Shown: in pieces, positions 17,833 through 25,214 of the stretch
How the letters are laid out: every line of letters begins with the position of its first letter
Numbering within the stretch: the stretch's first letter is position 1
From: Firmicutes bacterium UBA4795
GTDB lineage: Bacteria; Bacillota; Desulfotomaculia; Desulfotomaculales; Nap2-2B
Direction: 5' to 3'
NCBI GenBank assembly: GCA_002402825.1
Contig: DHGP01000028.1
Coordinates: forward strand, 73,067 to 137,066
DNA: 64,000 nucleotides
Made by a program: the position numbers and the translations under genes
The notes under the pieces: model-generated
Told to the model about the DNA's origin: nothing
The model's database searches: none
Seen by the model: the letters and a program-made list of their open reading frames with translations, nothing else

Positions 17833-17906
17833 AAAAATAGTTATAGCGAAAATTTAAACTGTGATTAGTGTTACCTAAGGACAATTGCAGGAGGTGCTTG
17901 TATAGA

Positions 17907-18752
17907 GTGAATAATTTTAAAACCTGGTTGTTAATGGGTCTTCTTACTATCTTATTGGTTTTAATAGGTAAATTAATTCTCGGGCAATCAGGGGCAATTT
18001 TGTTTTTTATCATTGCCGTGGGGCTAAACTTTTTTAGTTACTACTTTAGCGATAAAATTGCCCTTAGTATGACGCGAAGCAAGCCCCTGGCCGAACATGA
18101 AGCCCCGGAAATTTACGATATGATTCGCCATCTTTCCCAACAGGCAGGGTTACCTATGCCGCGTGTCTATCATATACCTTCCATGCAGCCAAATGCCTTT
18201 GCTACGGGACGTAATTCTGCACACGCTGTTGTAGCCGTTACTGATGGGTTAAGGCAAATCCTTAACCGGCAAGAAATAGAAGGAGTTATTGCCCACGAGC
18301 TGGCGCATATTAAAAACCGGGATATTCTAATTGGCAGTATTGCGGCTATAATAGCCGGGGCCATTACCATGATTGCTAATGTGCTGCAGTGGGGCTTAAT
18401 CTTTGGCGGTGGCGATGACGATGATGGCGGCGGCATTTTAGGTTTAATCGGGATGCTTCTAATGGTTATTTTAGCTCCGTTAGCAGCTACCTTAATCCAA
18501 CTGGCTATTTCACGCGCCCGGGAATTTCAAGCCGATGCTACGGGCAGCCGTATTGCCGGTCAGTCAGATGGTTTAGCAAACGCTTTGCTGAAATTAGAAA
18601 GGGCCGCCCACCAAGTTCCCATGGAAGTTAACCCGGCGGCTTCCCACATGTTTATTGTAAATCCCTTGTCTGGAGGGTCTTTGGTTCGTTTGTTCAGCAC
18701 GCACCCGCCAATCAGTGAACGGGTACAAAAACTTCGCCAAATGAAAAAGTAA
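17907..18752 (+). CDS. htpX: Zinc metalloprotease HtpX homologue (M48)
   Basis: This 281-residue membrane protease of family M48 has two N-terminal membrane segments (about 5-50), the zinc motif HELAH in GVIAHELAHIKNRD, a hairpin of two more membrane segments, and the third ligand Glu in SRAREFQADATG. It degrades misfolded membrane proteins. GTG 17907 gives the usual start VNNFKTWLLMG and lies 12 nt after AGGAGG. A TTG at 17898 is too close to the ribosome site. An acidic glycine-rich loop (GGGDDDDGGG) between segments is family-like. Confidence 0.94.
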   Translation: MNNFKTWLLMGLLTILLVLIGKLILGQSGAILFFIIAVGLNFFSYYFSDKIALSMTRSKPLAEHEAPEIYDMIRHLSQQAGLPMPRVYHIPSMQPNAFATGRNSAHAVVAVTDGLRQILNRQEIEGVIAHELAHIKNRDILIGSIAAIIAGAITMIANVLQWGLIFGGGDDDDGGGILGLIGMLLMVILAPLAATLIQLAISRAREFQADATGSRIAGQSDGLANALLKLERAAHQVPMEVNPAASHMFIVNPLSGGSLVRLFSTHPPISERVQKLRQMKK

Positions 18753-18769
18753 AATAAGAAAGGTAAATA

Positions 18770-19069
18770 ATGATAATGATGGAGAATTCGCATGGCTCTA
18801 AAACACTAGTAGTGAGTATTCAAGGGTGGGAATTGGAGGTACTAGACGGTCCTTACAAAGTGAATATGGATTTATTGGGAGAAATGCTTGAGTTTAGAGG
18901 GATATGGTTAACTGAACCGGAACGCGGGATAGTCAATGTTTTTTGTCATCCGGATAAGATATTTTATTTAGAAGTGACCACTGCTGAGGCTCCGGTTAAA
19001 AGGCCAGGCCGCAGAAATAAAGTTACCCCCTTAAGATGCATTGATACCCCGCCTAACAATAACCCATAA
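18770..19069 (+). CDS. Small hypothetical protein
   Basis: A 99-residue reading frame lies 17 bp after htpX on the same strand and is followed by a strong terminator, so it is likely the last gene of the htpX transcript. The region about 14-75 (VSIQGWELEVLDGPYKVNM to DKIFYLEVTT) looks like a small beta-rich domain, followed by a basic, proline-rich tail. There are no membrane segments or motifs I recognise. An ATG (18780) within the first codons is an equally good start. No function is proposed. Confidence 0.6.
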   Translation: MIMMENSHGSKTLVVSIQGWELEVLDGPYKVNMDLLGEMLEFRGIWLTEPERGIVNVFCHPDKIFYLEVTTAEAPVKRPGRRNKVTPLRCIDTPPNNNP

Positions 19070-19072
19070 AAT

Positions 19073-19120
19073 AAAAAAAACACAAAAGGCACCTGTAAGA
19101 AGGGTGCCTTTTGTGTTTTT
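19073..19120. terminator. Bidirectional rho-independent terminator
   Basis: Long arms built on CACAAAAGGCACC and GGGTGCCTTTTGTG, bordered by an A-run and a T-run, sit between the convergent htpX unit and the acyl-CoA cluster. It can end both transcripts. Confidence 0.85.
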
Positions 19121-19127
19121 AATAAAC

Positions 19128-20252
19128 TTAAATTTGCAAGATATTTTCCTTATAACCTAAACTGACCAAAATTTCCGGGTTATGTTCTCCTAATTTAGGA
19201 GCCGTTTTTATTTTTTCTGGTTTTATTTTGGCAAATTTAACCGGAAAGGTAACCAGCGGGATATTATTACGATAATGAATAAGGTCTTTTGAGCTTATTT
19301 GGGGGTCATGGTTAAGTTCTTCAAAAGAATTTACCGGACTGCAAGGAATATCAGCGTTTTTTAACAGGGTCATCCACTCAGCTCTATCTTTTTCTAAAAA
19401 ATATTTACTTAAAATAGAATTAATTTCATTTGCGTGCGCGTTTCTCCCTGACCAGCTTTGATATTCTTTCTTTTGGGCTAAATCTTCCCGCTCTAATAAA
19501 CGACATAAATTTTTCCAAAAAATATCTTCCACGCAGGCAAGGGCGAGATACTTTCCGTCTTTAGTTTGAAATGCCCCATAAGCTCCTCGGTTCATAAATT
19601 TTCCTTTTACCGGTTTGCCCCGGCTAAAATACTCTCCTAACCGCGGCCCTGCCCAGGACAAAAGACAATCGGCCATGCTTACGTCAAGGTAATCGCCCTG
19701 GCCAGATTTTTCCCTAGCCAGCAAAGAAGCGGTAATACTTAGAGCAGCGTACATACTGGTGCATAAATCAGCAATCTGTACCCCTCCCCAAGGAGCGGGG
19801 GGCCCTTGAGGGTCCCCGCTGATACTTAAAACTCCGCTTACCCCTAAATAGTTTACGTCGTGCCCAGGTAAAGAAGCATAAGGCCCACTTTGTCCGTACC
19901 CAGAAATAGAACAATAGATTATTCTTTCGTTAAAAACTCTTACTTTTTCATATCCAAAACCTAATTTATCCGCCACCCCTGGCCTGAAACCTTCTATAAG
20001 AGCATCACTTTGCTTAATTAAGTTGGTTAGAACCTCTTTTGCTTTATCATCCTTCAAATCCAGGCATAAGCTTTTTTTATTTCTGTTTATGGATTCAAAA
20101 GCACCTGGCATAATTTCCCTTATGGGATCTCCCAGGGGTGGTCTTTCTATTTTAATTACCTCGGCCCCTAAATCAGCTAAAATCAGAGTACAAAAAGGTC
20201 CCGGTAACATATTGGCTAGCTCAATTACTTTTATTCCGGCTAACGGTAACAT
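19128..20252 (-). CDS. CaiB/BaiF class III CoA-transferase or alpha-methylacyl-CoA racemase (second copy)
   Basis: The 374-residue protein has PGPFCTLILADLGAEVIKIE, GFRPGVADKLG and IYCSISGYGQSGPY. The GHDVNYL and VQIADL motifs correspond to the racemase His and Asp positions. It is the last gene of the acyl-CoA cluster. In bbs-type pathways two related class III subunits form one CoA-transferase, and together with the gene at 14877-16052 this could be such a pair (inference). Racemase activity is equally possible. A short palindromic repeat lies between it and the acyl-CoA dehydrogenase gene. Confidence 0.82.
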   Translation of the reverse strand: MLPLAGIKVIELANMLPGPFCTLILADLGAEVIKIERPPLGDPIREIMPGAFESINRNKKSLCLDLKDDKAKEVLTNLIKQSDALIEGFRPGVADKLGFGYEKVRVFNERIIYCSISGYGQSGPYASLPGHDVNYLGVSGVLSISGDPQGPPAPWGGVQIADLCTSMYAALSITASLLAREKSGQGDYLDVSMADCLLSWAGPRLGEYFSRGKPVKGKFMNRGAYGAFQTKDGKYLALACVEDIFWKNLCRLLEREDLAQKKEYQSWSGRNAHANEINSILSKYFLEKDRAEWMTLLKNADIPCSPVNSFEELNHDPQISSKDLIHYRNNIPLVTFPVKFAKIKPEKIKTAPKLGEHNPEILVSLGYKENILQI

Positions 20253-20276
20253 GAGTGGCCAACTCCCTTTTTTAAA

Positions 20277-20304
20277 GTAGGGGCGTTAAATTTAACGCCC
20301 TAAC
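20277..20304. repeat. Palindromic repeat GGGCGTTAAATTTAACGCCC, copy 1
   Basis: A perfect 20-bp palindrome at 20281-20300 lies in the gap between two cluster genes. Related copies occur at 21507, 23226 and 61029. Confidence 0.7.
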
Positions 20305-20309
20305 GCTAT

Positions 20310-21461
20310 TTATTTAAAGGCAGAAATACCTAAGGCATCGCGCCCAATAATTAAACGTTGTATTTCGTTAGTCCCTTCGGCTATCGTAAAATGACGAATA
20401 TCACGGTAATACCGTTCAACGGGAAATTCACGTGAATATCCGTAACCCCCGTGGATTTGCATGGCTTTTTCCGCCACTCGTAAAACCTTTTCCGTGGCAA
20501 ACAATTTGGCCATGGAAGCTTCTCTTTGGCAGGGCAATCCTTTATCTAAGAGATAAGCGGCTTGCAAGCCAAGTAAGCGCATGGATGAAGTTAAGGTTAG
20601 CATATCAGCAATATGGCTCTGAATAAGCTGAAAACTACCAATTGGCCGGCCAAACTGAATGCGTTCCTTAGCGTACTTTATCGAAGCATCAACGCAGGCT
20701 TGGGCTACACCAGTACAAATAAAAGCCACCAGGGCCCGGGCAAAGTTTAACATTTTTCCGGCCAGTTTAAGACCTTGACCGACCTCACCCAGTATATTTT
20801 CTTGGGGCACTATACTATCTTCAAAAAATAATTCAGCGGTTGGGCAGCTGTGCATACCCATTTTTTCAATTGGCCTGGCTTTATAGGTTGTTTCTGTGCG
20901 GTCAACAATAAAAGCGGTAATCCCTTTGCTTCCCTTTGTTTTGTCTGTTTGGGCAAATAAAATACCCATGTCTGCTTCCATGCCGTTAGTGATAAATGTT
21001 TTGGTACCGTTTAAAACCCAACGGTTTTCTTTTAAAATGGCAGTCATTTCAATACTTGAAGTATCGGAACCAACATTTGGCTCGGTTAAAGCAAAAAAAC
21101 CAACTTTATCTGCTTTTAATAAAGGTTCAATAAATTTTTCTTTTTGTTTTTCTGTTCCTGACTCGTAAATGTGGGTTAAAACCATGTTGGAAGTACTGAC
21201 CGCTGCCCGTAAAGAAGGCCACACCCGCGACAATTCTTCAATCATTAAAAAATAGGTGATGTGATCAAGATTACCACCCCCAATTTCTTCAGGGAGAAGA
21301 CCGCCAATAAAACCAAAAGGAAGCACTTTTTTAATAACCTCTTTGGTGATGGGAATAGATTTATTTTCATATTCTTCCACTAAAGGTTGAATTTCTTTTT
21401 CCAGGAACCTTCGAACATTAGTTTTTAACATTTTTTGTTCCTCGTTTAAGTCAAAATCCAT
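20310..21461 (-). CDS. Acyl-CoA dehydrogenase
   Basis: This 383-residue FAD enzyme of the acyl-CoA dehydrogenase family starts MDFDLNEEQKMLKTNVRRFL. It contains the FAD-binding ALTEPNVGSDTSSIEM, the signature GYGYSREFPVERYYRDIRHF and the catalytic-base region TIAEGTNEIQRLIIGR, where the Glu of EGT is the expected base. It would introduce the alpha-beta double bond and pass electrons to ETF, which is not in this window. By position it corresponds to BbsG in benzylsuccinate-type pathways or to a general beta-oxidation step. Substrate specificity cannot be read from sequence. Confidence 0.93.
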   Translation of the reverse strand: MDFDLNEEQKMLKTNVRRFLEKEIQPLVEEYENKSIPITKEVIKKVLPFGFIGGLLPEEIGGGNLDHITYFLMIEELSRVWPSLRAAVSTSNMVLTHIYESGTEKQKEKFIEPLLKADKVGFFALTEPNVGSDTSSIEMTAILKENRWVLNGTKTFITNGMEADMGILFAQTDKTKGSKGITAFIVDRTETTYKARPIEKMGMHSCPTAELFFEDSIVPQENILGEVGQGLKLAGKMLNFARALVAFICTGVAQACVDASIKYAKERIQFGRPIGSFQLIQSHIADMLTLTSSMRLLGLQAAYLLDKGLPCQREASMAKLFATEKVLRVAEKAMQIHGGYGYSREFPVERYYRDIRHFTIAEGTNEIQRLIIGRDALGISAFK

Positions 21462-21506
21462 ATTTCCCCTCCTTATTAAGAAGATTCTTTAGCCTTAATT
21501 AGTGTT

Positions 21507-21528
21507 GGGACGTTAAATTTAACGTCCC
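21507..21528. repeat. Palindromic repeat, copy 2
   Basis: A perfect 22-bp palindrome with core CGTTAAATTTAACG and flanks GGGA/TCCC lies 13 bp after the thiolase stop. It is a variant of the 20281 repeat with compensating changes in both arms. Confidence 0.65.
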
Positions 21529-21541
21529 TACATGGTTAAAA

Positions 21542-22702
21542 CTAGCACTTTAAAATAGTTACGGCGCTATTTGGACCTGCTCCCATAGCGTGAGCCAGAC
21601 CAACTTTGGCGTCCTTAACTTGTCTTGGGCCAGCTTGCCCTCTTAGCTGTAAAACAATTTCGTATATTTGTCCGCCAGCAGTAGCTCCTAAGGGGTGTCC
21701 TCTAGACATAAGCCCACCGTCTGTGTTTACCGGAATCTTTCCATTAAGGTCAAATACCCCTTCCCTCAGTAAGTGAGGCGCTTCTCCTGGTTTGCAAAAA
21801 CCAAGCTCTTCAAGATCCCATAACTCGGCTGGAGCCATGGTATCATATGCCTGCACTACGTTAATATCCGCCGGTCCGCACCCGGCAACTTCATAGGCTT
21901 GTTTGGCCGAAAGCTCCGTTAGAGACATGGCCGGTGGATATTTAAGACTGGGGATAAGGTCGGCCGGGGGGTACCCTTCACCATAAATACCAGAGGTAAG
22001 AGTTGAAGCGGCTACTGTAATAACTTTATATTTTGATTTAAGCTTGTTTTTACTGCAAAGAATAAATGCTGCCGCTCCGTCGGCCAGCGGGCAACAGTGC
22101 AGTAAACGTAAAGGGGTGGCAACCAGGCGTGAATTCATAACTTCTTCCAACGTAACTGGTTTTTGAAAACGGGCGTTTGGATTTAAAGCCCCATGACGGC
22201 GATTTTTTACGGTTACCATGGAAAAATCTTCTATTGTGGCCCCCGTTTTTTTCATATATTGGACTGCAATATTGGCGTAATTGGCTGGTTGAACATTAAA
22301 TCCCAATTTTAATTCCCAGGGGCGAAAAGCCGTGCTGGGTATGGGGCCGCGCGGCATTTTTTCCATCCCTACAGCAAGAACAATATCGTAAATTTCAGCG
22401 GCTACCATTTGATAAGCAAGCCTGAAGGCTGAGGCGCAACTGGAACAGGCATTTTCTACATTAACAATAGGGATGCCGGTTAATCCTATTTCTTTAATTG
22501 CCTGGTGGCCAGAACCTGTTCCCTGATATACACTGCCGCAAAAGGCAGCCTGAATGTCTTTCCATTCCATTTCCGCATTCTTTAAGGCAGCTAATATAGC
22601 CTCACTGCCAAAATCATACCACTCGGCATTTTCGTAGAAACCCCATTTGGTAATACCAACCCCACCGATCACAACTTCTCTCATCTCATTTAGTGGTCGC
22701 AT
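21542..22702 (-). CDS. Thiolase (SCP-x type), DUF35-paired, first copy
   Basis: The 386-residue thiolase-fold protein has a nucleophile region VENACSSCASAF and the C-terminal MSRGHPLGATAGGQI. The position that reads HDCF in the other two thiolases of this cluster is YDTM here (VVQAYDTMAPAE), as in some lipid-transfer-type thiolase relatives, so its chemistry may differ. It lies downstream of a DUF35 OB-fold gene that should form the CoA-binding partner subunit, as in BbsA-BbsB. Expected role: CoA-dependent cleavage of a 3-oxoacyl-CoA. ATG 22702 lies 11 nt after AGGAGG. Confidence 0.87.
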   Translation of the reverse strand: MRPLNEMREVVIGGVGITKWGFYENAEWYDFGSEAILAALKNAEMEWKDIQAAFCGSVYQGTGSGHQAIKEIGLTGIPIVNVENACSSCASAFRLAYQMVAAEIYDIVLAVGMEKMPRGPIPSTAFRPWELKLGFNVQPANYANIAVQYMKKTGATIEDFSMVTVKNRRHGALNPNARFQKPVTLEEVMNSRLVATPLRLLHCCPLADGAAAFILCSKNKLKSKYKVITVAASTLTSGIYGEGYPPADLIPSLKYPPAMSLTELSAKQAYEVAGCGPADINVVQAYDTMAPAELWDLEELGFCKPGEAPHLLREGVFDLNGKIPVNTDGGLMSRGHPLGATAGGQIYEIVLQLRGQAGPRQVKDAKVGLAHAMGAGPNSAVTILKC

Positions 22703-22736
22703 GGTTTAAAAGACCTCCTTTCTTATTTAATCGTAC

Positions 22737-23180
22737 TTACTCCTGCTCTTTTAACAGCTTAAATTTATAAGTTACAAATTCATTACCCTCCGCATCTTCG
22801 TAAAGTTTTTCAATAACTAGTTCTACGTCCCCGCCTATTTCTAAAGCGTTAAAGTCACCAGTAAACTGGGTTTCTACTCTTACTCCTTCCGGTAAATCTA
22901 CGTAACCGTACGCATAAGGCACCGGACCGTGATAAAATCCCCCGGCTGGTGGCTGTAGGACTATGGTAAAGCTAGCAATTTTACCCTGCCGGCTTAATTT
23001 TACCTCTTCTAAGGTCATTTGTTGGCAATGAATACAAAGTCTCTTTTCTTTTTTGGGAAAAAAGAGTTCTTCACAATTAATACATTTACTGCCAATTAAT
23101 TGTGGTTTCTCGTATGGTGACGAAGGCAAGGTATACAACCCTTCGGTAAGGGGTATTATCATTTTTCCTTCTTTAGTCAT
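22737..23180 (-). CDS. DUF35 zinc-ribbon/OB-fold protein, partner of thiolase at 21542
   Basis: The 147-residue protein has a rubredoxin-like zinc ribbon (CINCEELFFPKKEKRLCIHC) followed by an OB-fold (RQGKIASFTIVLQPPAGGF, PYAYGYVDLP). Proteins of this family bind acyl-CoA and form complexes with SCP-x-type thiolases. It lies 34 bp upstream of the thiolase on the same strand, which supports a two-subunit enzyme. It differs from the other two DUF35 proteins here, with less sequence in common and a longer N-terminus. Confidence 0.88.
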   Translation of the reverse strand: MTKEGKMIIPLTEGLYTLPSSPYEKPQLIGSKCINCEELFFPKKEKRLCIHCQQMTLEEVKLSRQGKIASFTIVLQPPAGGFYHGPVPYAYGYVDLPEGVRVETQFTGDFNALEIGGDVELVIEKLYEDAEGNEFVTYKFKLLKEQE

Positions 23181-23225
23181 TATTTCATCTCCACTTATAT
23201 AAATTTAAATTCTTTTAACTATTCA

Positions 23226-23253
23226 GTAGGGGCATTAAATTTAACGCTCCTAC
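23226..23253. repeat. Palindromic repeat, copy 3 (degenerate)
   Basis: An imperfect palindrome with core TTAAATTTAA and arms GTAGGGGC/GCTCCTAC is adjacent to the SDR stop codon. It belongs to the same family as 20281-20300. Confidence 0.6.
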
Positions 23254-23254
23254 T

Positions 23255-23998
23255 TTAACCAAAGCGGCCCCCGGTCACGTGCAAAACGTCTCCAGTGATG
23301 TAAGACGCTTCATCAGAAGCAAAAAACATTATGGCATTAGCCACATCTTCCGGGTATCCAATGCGGGGAAGAGGGGTTTCTTTGGCTGCTCTTTCTTTAA
23401 TCATTTCATACTTAGGATGTTTTCTTAACATTTCGGTTTCGGTAAGACCCGGCGCCACCGCGTTTACATTAATAGAATATCTTCCTAGTTCTTTAGCCAA
23501 GGCTTTAGTAAGACCAATAATACCAGCTTTGGCTGAAGAATAGTTGGCCTGCCCTGGATTGCCAAGGTAGGCGCGGGAAGAAATATTTATAATTTTGCCG
23601 TAATTTTGGTTGACCATATAAGGGGATACATATTTAGAGCAAAGAAAAGCCCCTTTAAGACAAGTATCTACCACTAAATCCCAATCTTCTTCGTTCATAT
23701 TTTTTAGTAGCAGGTCTTTTACTACTCCAGCATTATTTACTAAAATATGAATTGTCCCAAAAGCATTTGTTACATTAGTAACAATTTTTTTAACCTCTTC
23801 TGTTTTAGTAATATCCCCAACTTGATAAATAGCTTGTCCCCCTTGATTATTTATTTCCTCGCAGGCGGTCCGGGCAAATTCTTCGTTAATGTCACATATA
23901 ACAACCTTAGCCCCTTCTAAAGCAAACTTTTGAGCGGTAACTTTACCAATTCCTCTGCCCGCACCGGTAATTAAAACTACCCTGTCCTTAAATCGCAT
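23255..23998 (-). CDS. Short-chain dehydrogenase/reductase
   Basis: This classical SDR of 247 residues has the cofactor motif TGAGRGIGK, the NNAG motif, the catalytic Ser in INISSRAYLG and Tyr/Lys in YSSAKAG. The Asp-containing segment VVICDINEE after the second beta-strand suggests NAD preference. It probably oxidises a 3-hydroxyacyl-CoA or reduces the ketone. With the second SDR at 27033 it recalls the BbsC/BbsD pair. ATG 23998 lies 8 nt after AGGAG; a GTG at 24007 lies too close to the ribosome site. Confidence 0.88.
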   Translation of the reverse strand: MRFKDRVVLITGAGRGIGKVTAQKFALEGAKVVICDINEEFARTACEEINNQGGQAIYQVGDITKTEEVKKIVTNVTNAFGTIHILVNNAGVVKDLLLKNMNEEDWDLVVDTCLKGAFLCSKYVSPYMVNQNYGKIINISSRAYLGNPGQANYSSAKAGIIGLTKALAKELGRYSINVNAVAPGLTETEMLRKHPKYEMIKERAAKETPLPRIGYPEDVANAIMFFASDEASYITGDVLHVTGGRFG

Positions 23999-24068
23999 TT
24001 TACCCACTCCTTTCTTGTAATTATATTTTTAAAATTTTAAAAATTAAACCTTTTTCAGTTAAAAAAAC

Positions 24069-25181
24069 TTATCTTCTTACGCCAGGTGGTAATTCCATTC
24101 CTTCGCTTTTCAATACTTCGAAGGGAGAAAACGGAGGATTAACATGTAGGCTAAGTGCATTTTCCCGAAAAACTTTTTTCTTGGTTTCTTCTGTCCAGAC
24201 ATCCGGCATTATTTTGTTAAAAGTGTTAAACCACTGGGCCATCCCTACAAACGGGTAATCAGTGCCAAAAATAATTTTATTCTGATAAAAAGGGGTATTG
24301 GCGGCTTGAATTAAACCCTGGGGAATAATACGGGGTGAGGCTCCGGAAAGGTCAAGATAAACATTAGGATGACGAAAAACTACCGACATAGCTTGTTCAT
24401 ACCAACCCCCAATGCCAAAATGTAAAAGTACGAGTTTTAGCGTCGGAAAATCTACCGCTACATCATCATAATAAATAGGCATGGTATGTTTAATTTTAGT
24501 AAAGTATAAACCAGTTGTTCCAGAGTGACTTTGTACCGGCACTCCTAATTCAACACATTTTTCATAAATGGGATAAAAGTACTTTTCATCATTGGGAAAT
24601 ATCCCTACGGCGGAAGGATGAAATTTCATCCCTTTGAACTTTAGTTCTTTAACGCACCTTTCCGTTTCTTCTACCGCATCCGGGCGCCTGGGATCGACCG
24701 AGCCATAACCTATTAAACGATTGGGATATTGCTGTACCATACGGGCAATGTCGTCATTAGTAAGAGCTTTAGCTTTAAAGGCCCAGTGGTCACTAGCCGA
24801 AGTATCCAGGGTCATTATTACGGCTTTTTCAATATTGGCTTCGTCCATGTGTTTAATTAAGTCATCAATGTCTTGGGGTACGCTCTCCATTTTTAAGCGA
24901 AAATGTCTTGCCGCCATAAAAAGAGAAGGGTTTTTCTTTATTTCGGAAACAAAAAAGGGATGGGCGTGATAGTCTATAGCCGGCAAGGGAGCATACGAGA
25001 TGGTTTCTTTTTTAATTTTTTCCACTTCCTGATGATATTGGCTTACTTTTTCTAGTTGGTTAAGTTGCTTGTATATTCCCAAAGCTTCTTGGAATAACCG
25101 GTATGCTTCAGCATAATATTTAGCCGTTAATGCTTTTTGCGCTTCAAGGATTAAACTTTCGGCTTTATTCTCCAGTTCCAT
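24069..25181 (-). CDS. Amidohydrolase 2 family metal-dependent hydrolase with helical N-terminus
   Basis: The 370-residue protein joins a TPR-like helical segment (about residues 1-60) to an amidohydrolase-2 TIM barrel. Metal-site motifs are AIDYHAHPF, MKFHPSA, VQSHSG, LLHFGIGG and FGTDYPF. Relatives hydrolyse or decarboxylate cyclic and aromatic acids, ACMS decarboxylase being one. Its place inside an acyl-CoA cluster suggests ring hydrolysis or decarboxylation of a pathway intermediate (inference). The N-terminal helical addition is unusual for the family and may mediate contact with a partner. Confidence 0.82.
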   Translation of the reverse strand: MELENKAESLILEAQKALTAKYYAEAYRLFQEALGIYKQLNQLEKVSQYHQEVEKIKKETISYAPLPAIDYHAHPFFVSEIKKNPSLFMAARHFRLKMESVPQDIDDLIKHMDEANIEKAVIMTLDTSASDHWAFKAKALTNDDIARMVQQYPNRLIGYGSVDPRRPDAVEETERCVKELKFKGMKFHPSAVGIFPNDEKYFYPIYEKCVELGVPVQSHSGTTGLYFTKIKHTMPIYYDDVAVDFPTLKLVLLHFGIGGWYEQAMSVVFRHPNVYLDLSGASPRIIPQGLIQAANTPFYQNKIIFGTDYPFVGMAQWFNTFNKIMPDVWTEETKKKVFRENALSLHVNPPFSPFEVLKSEGMELPPGVRR

Positions 25182-25214
25182 TTTAATACCCTCCCTTGGA
25201 AATAATTTTAATTT

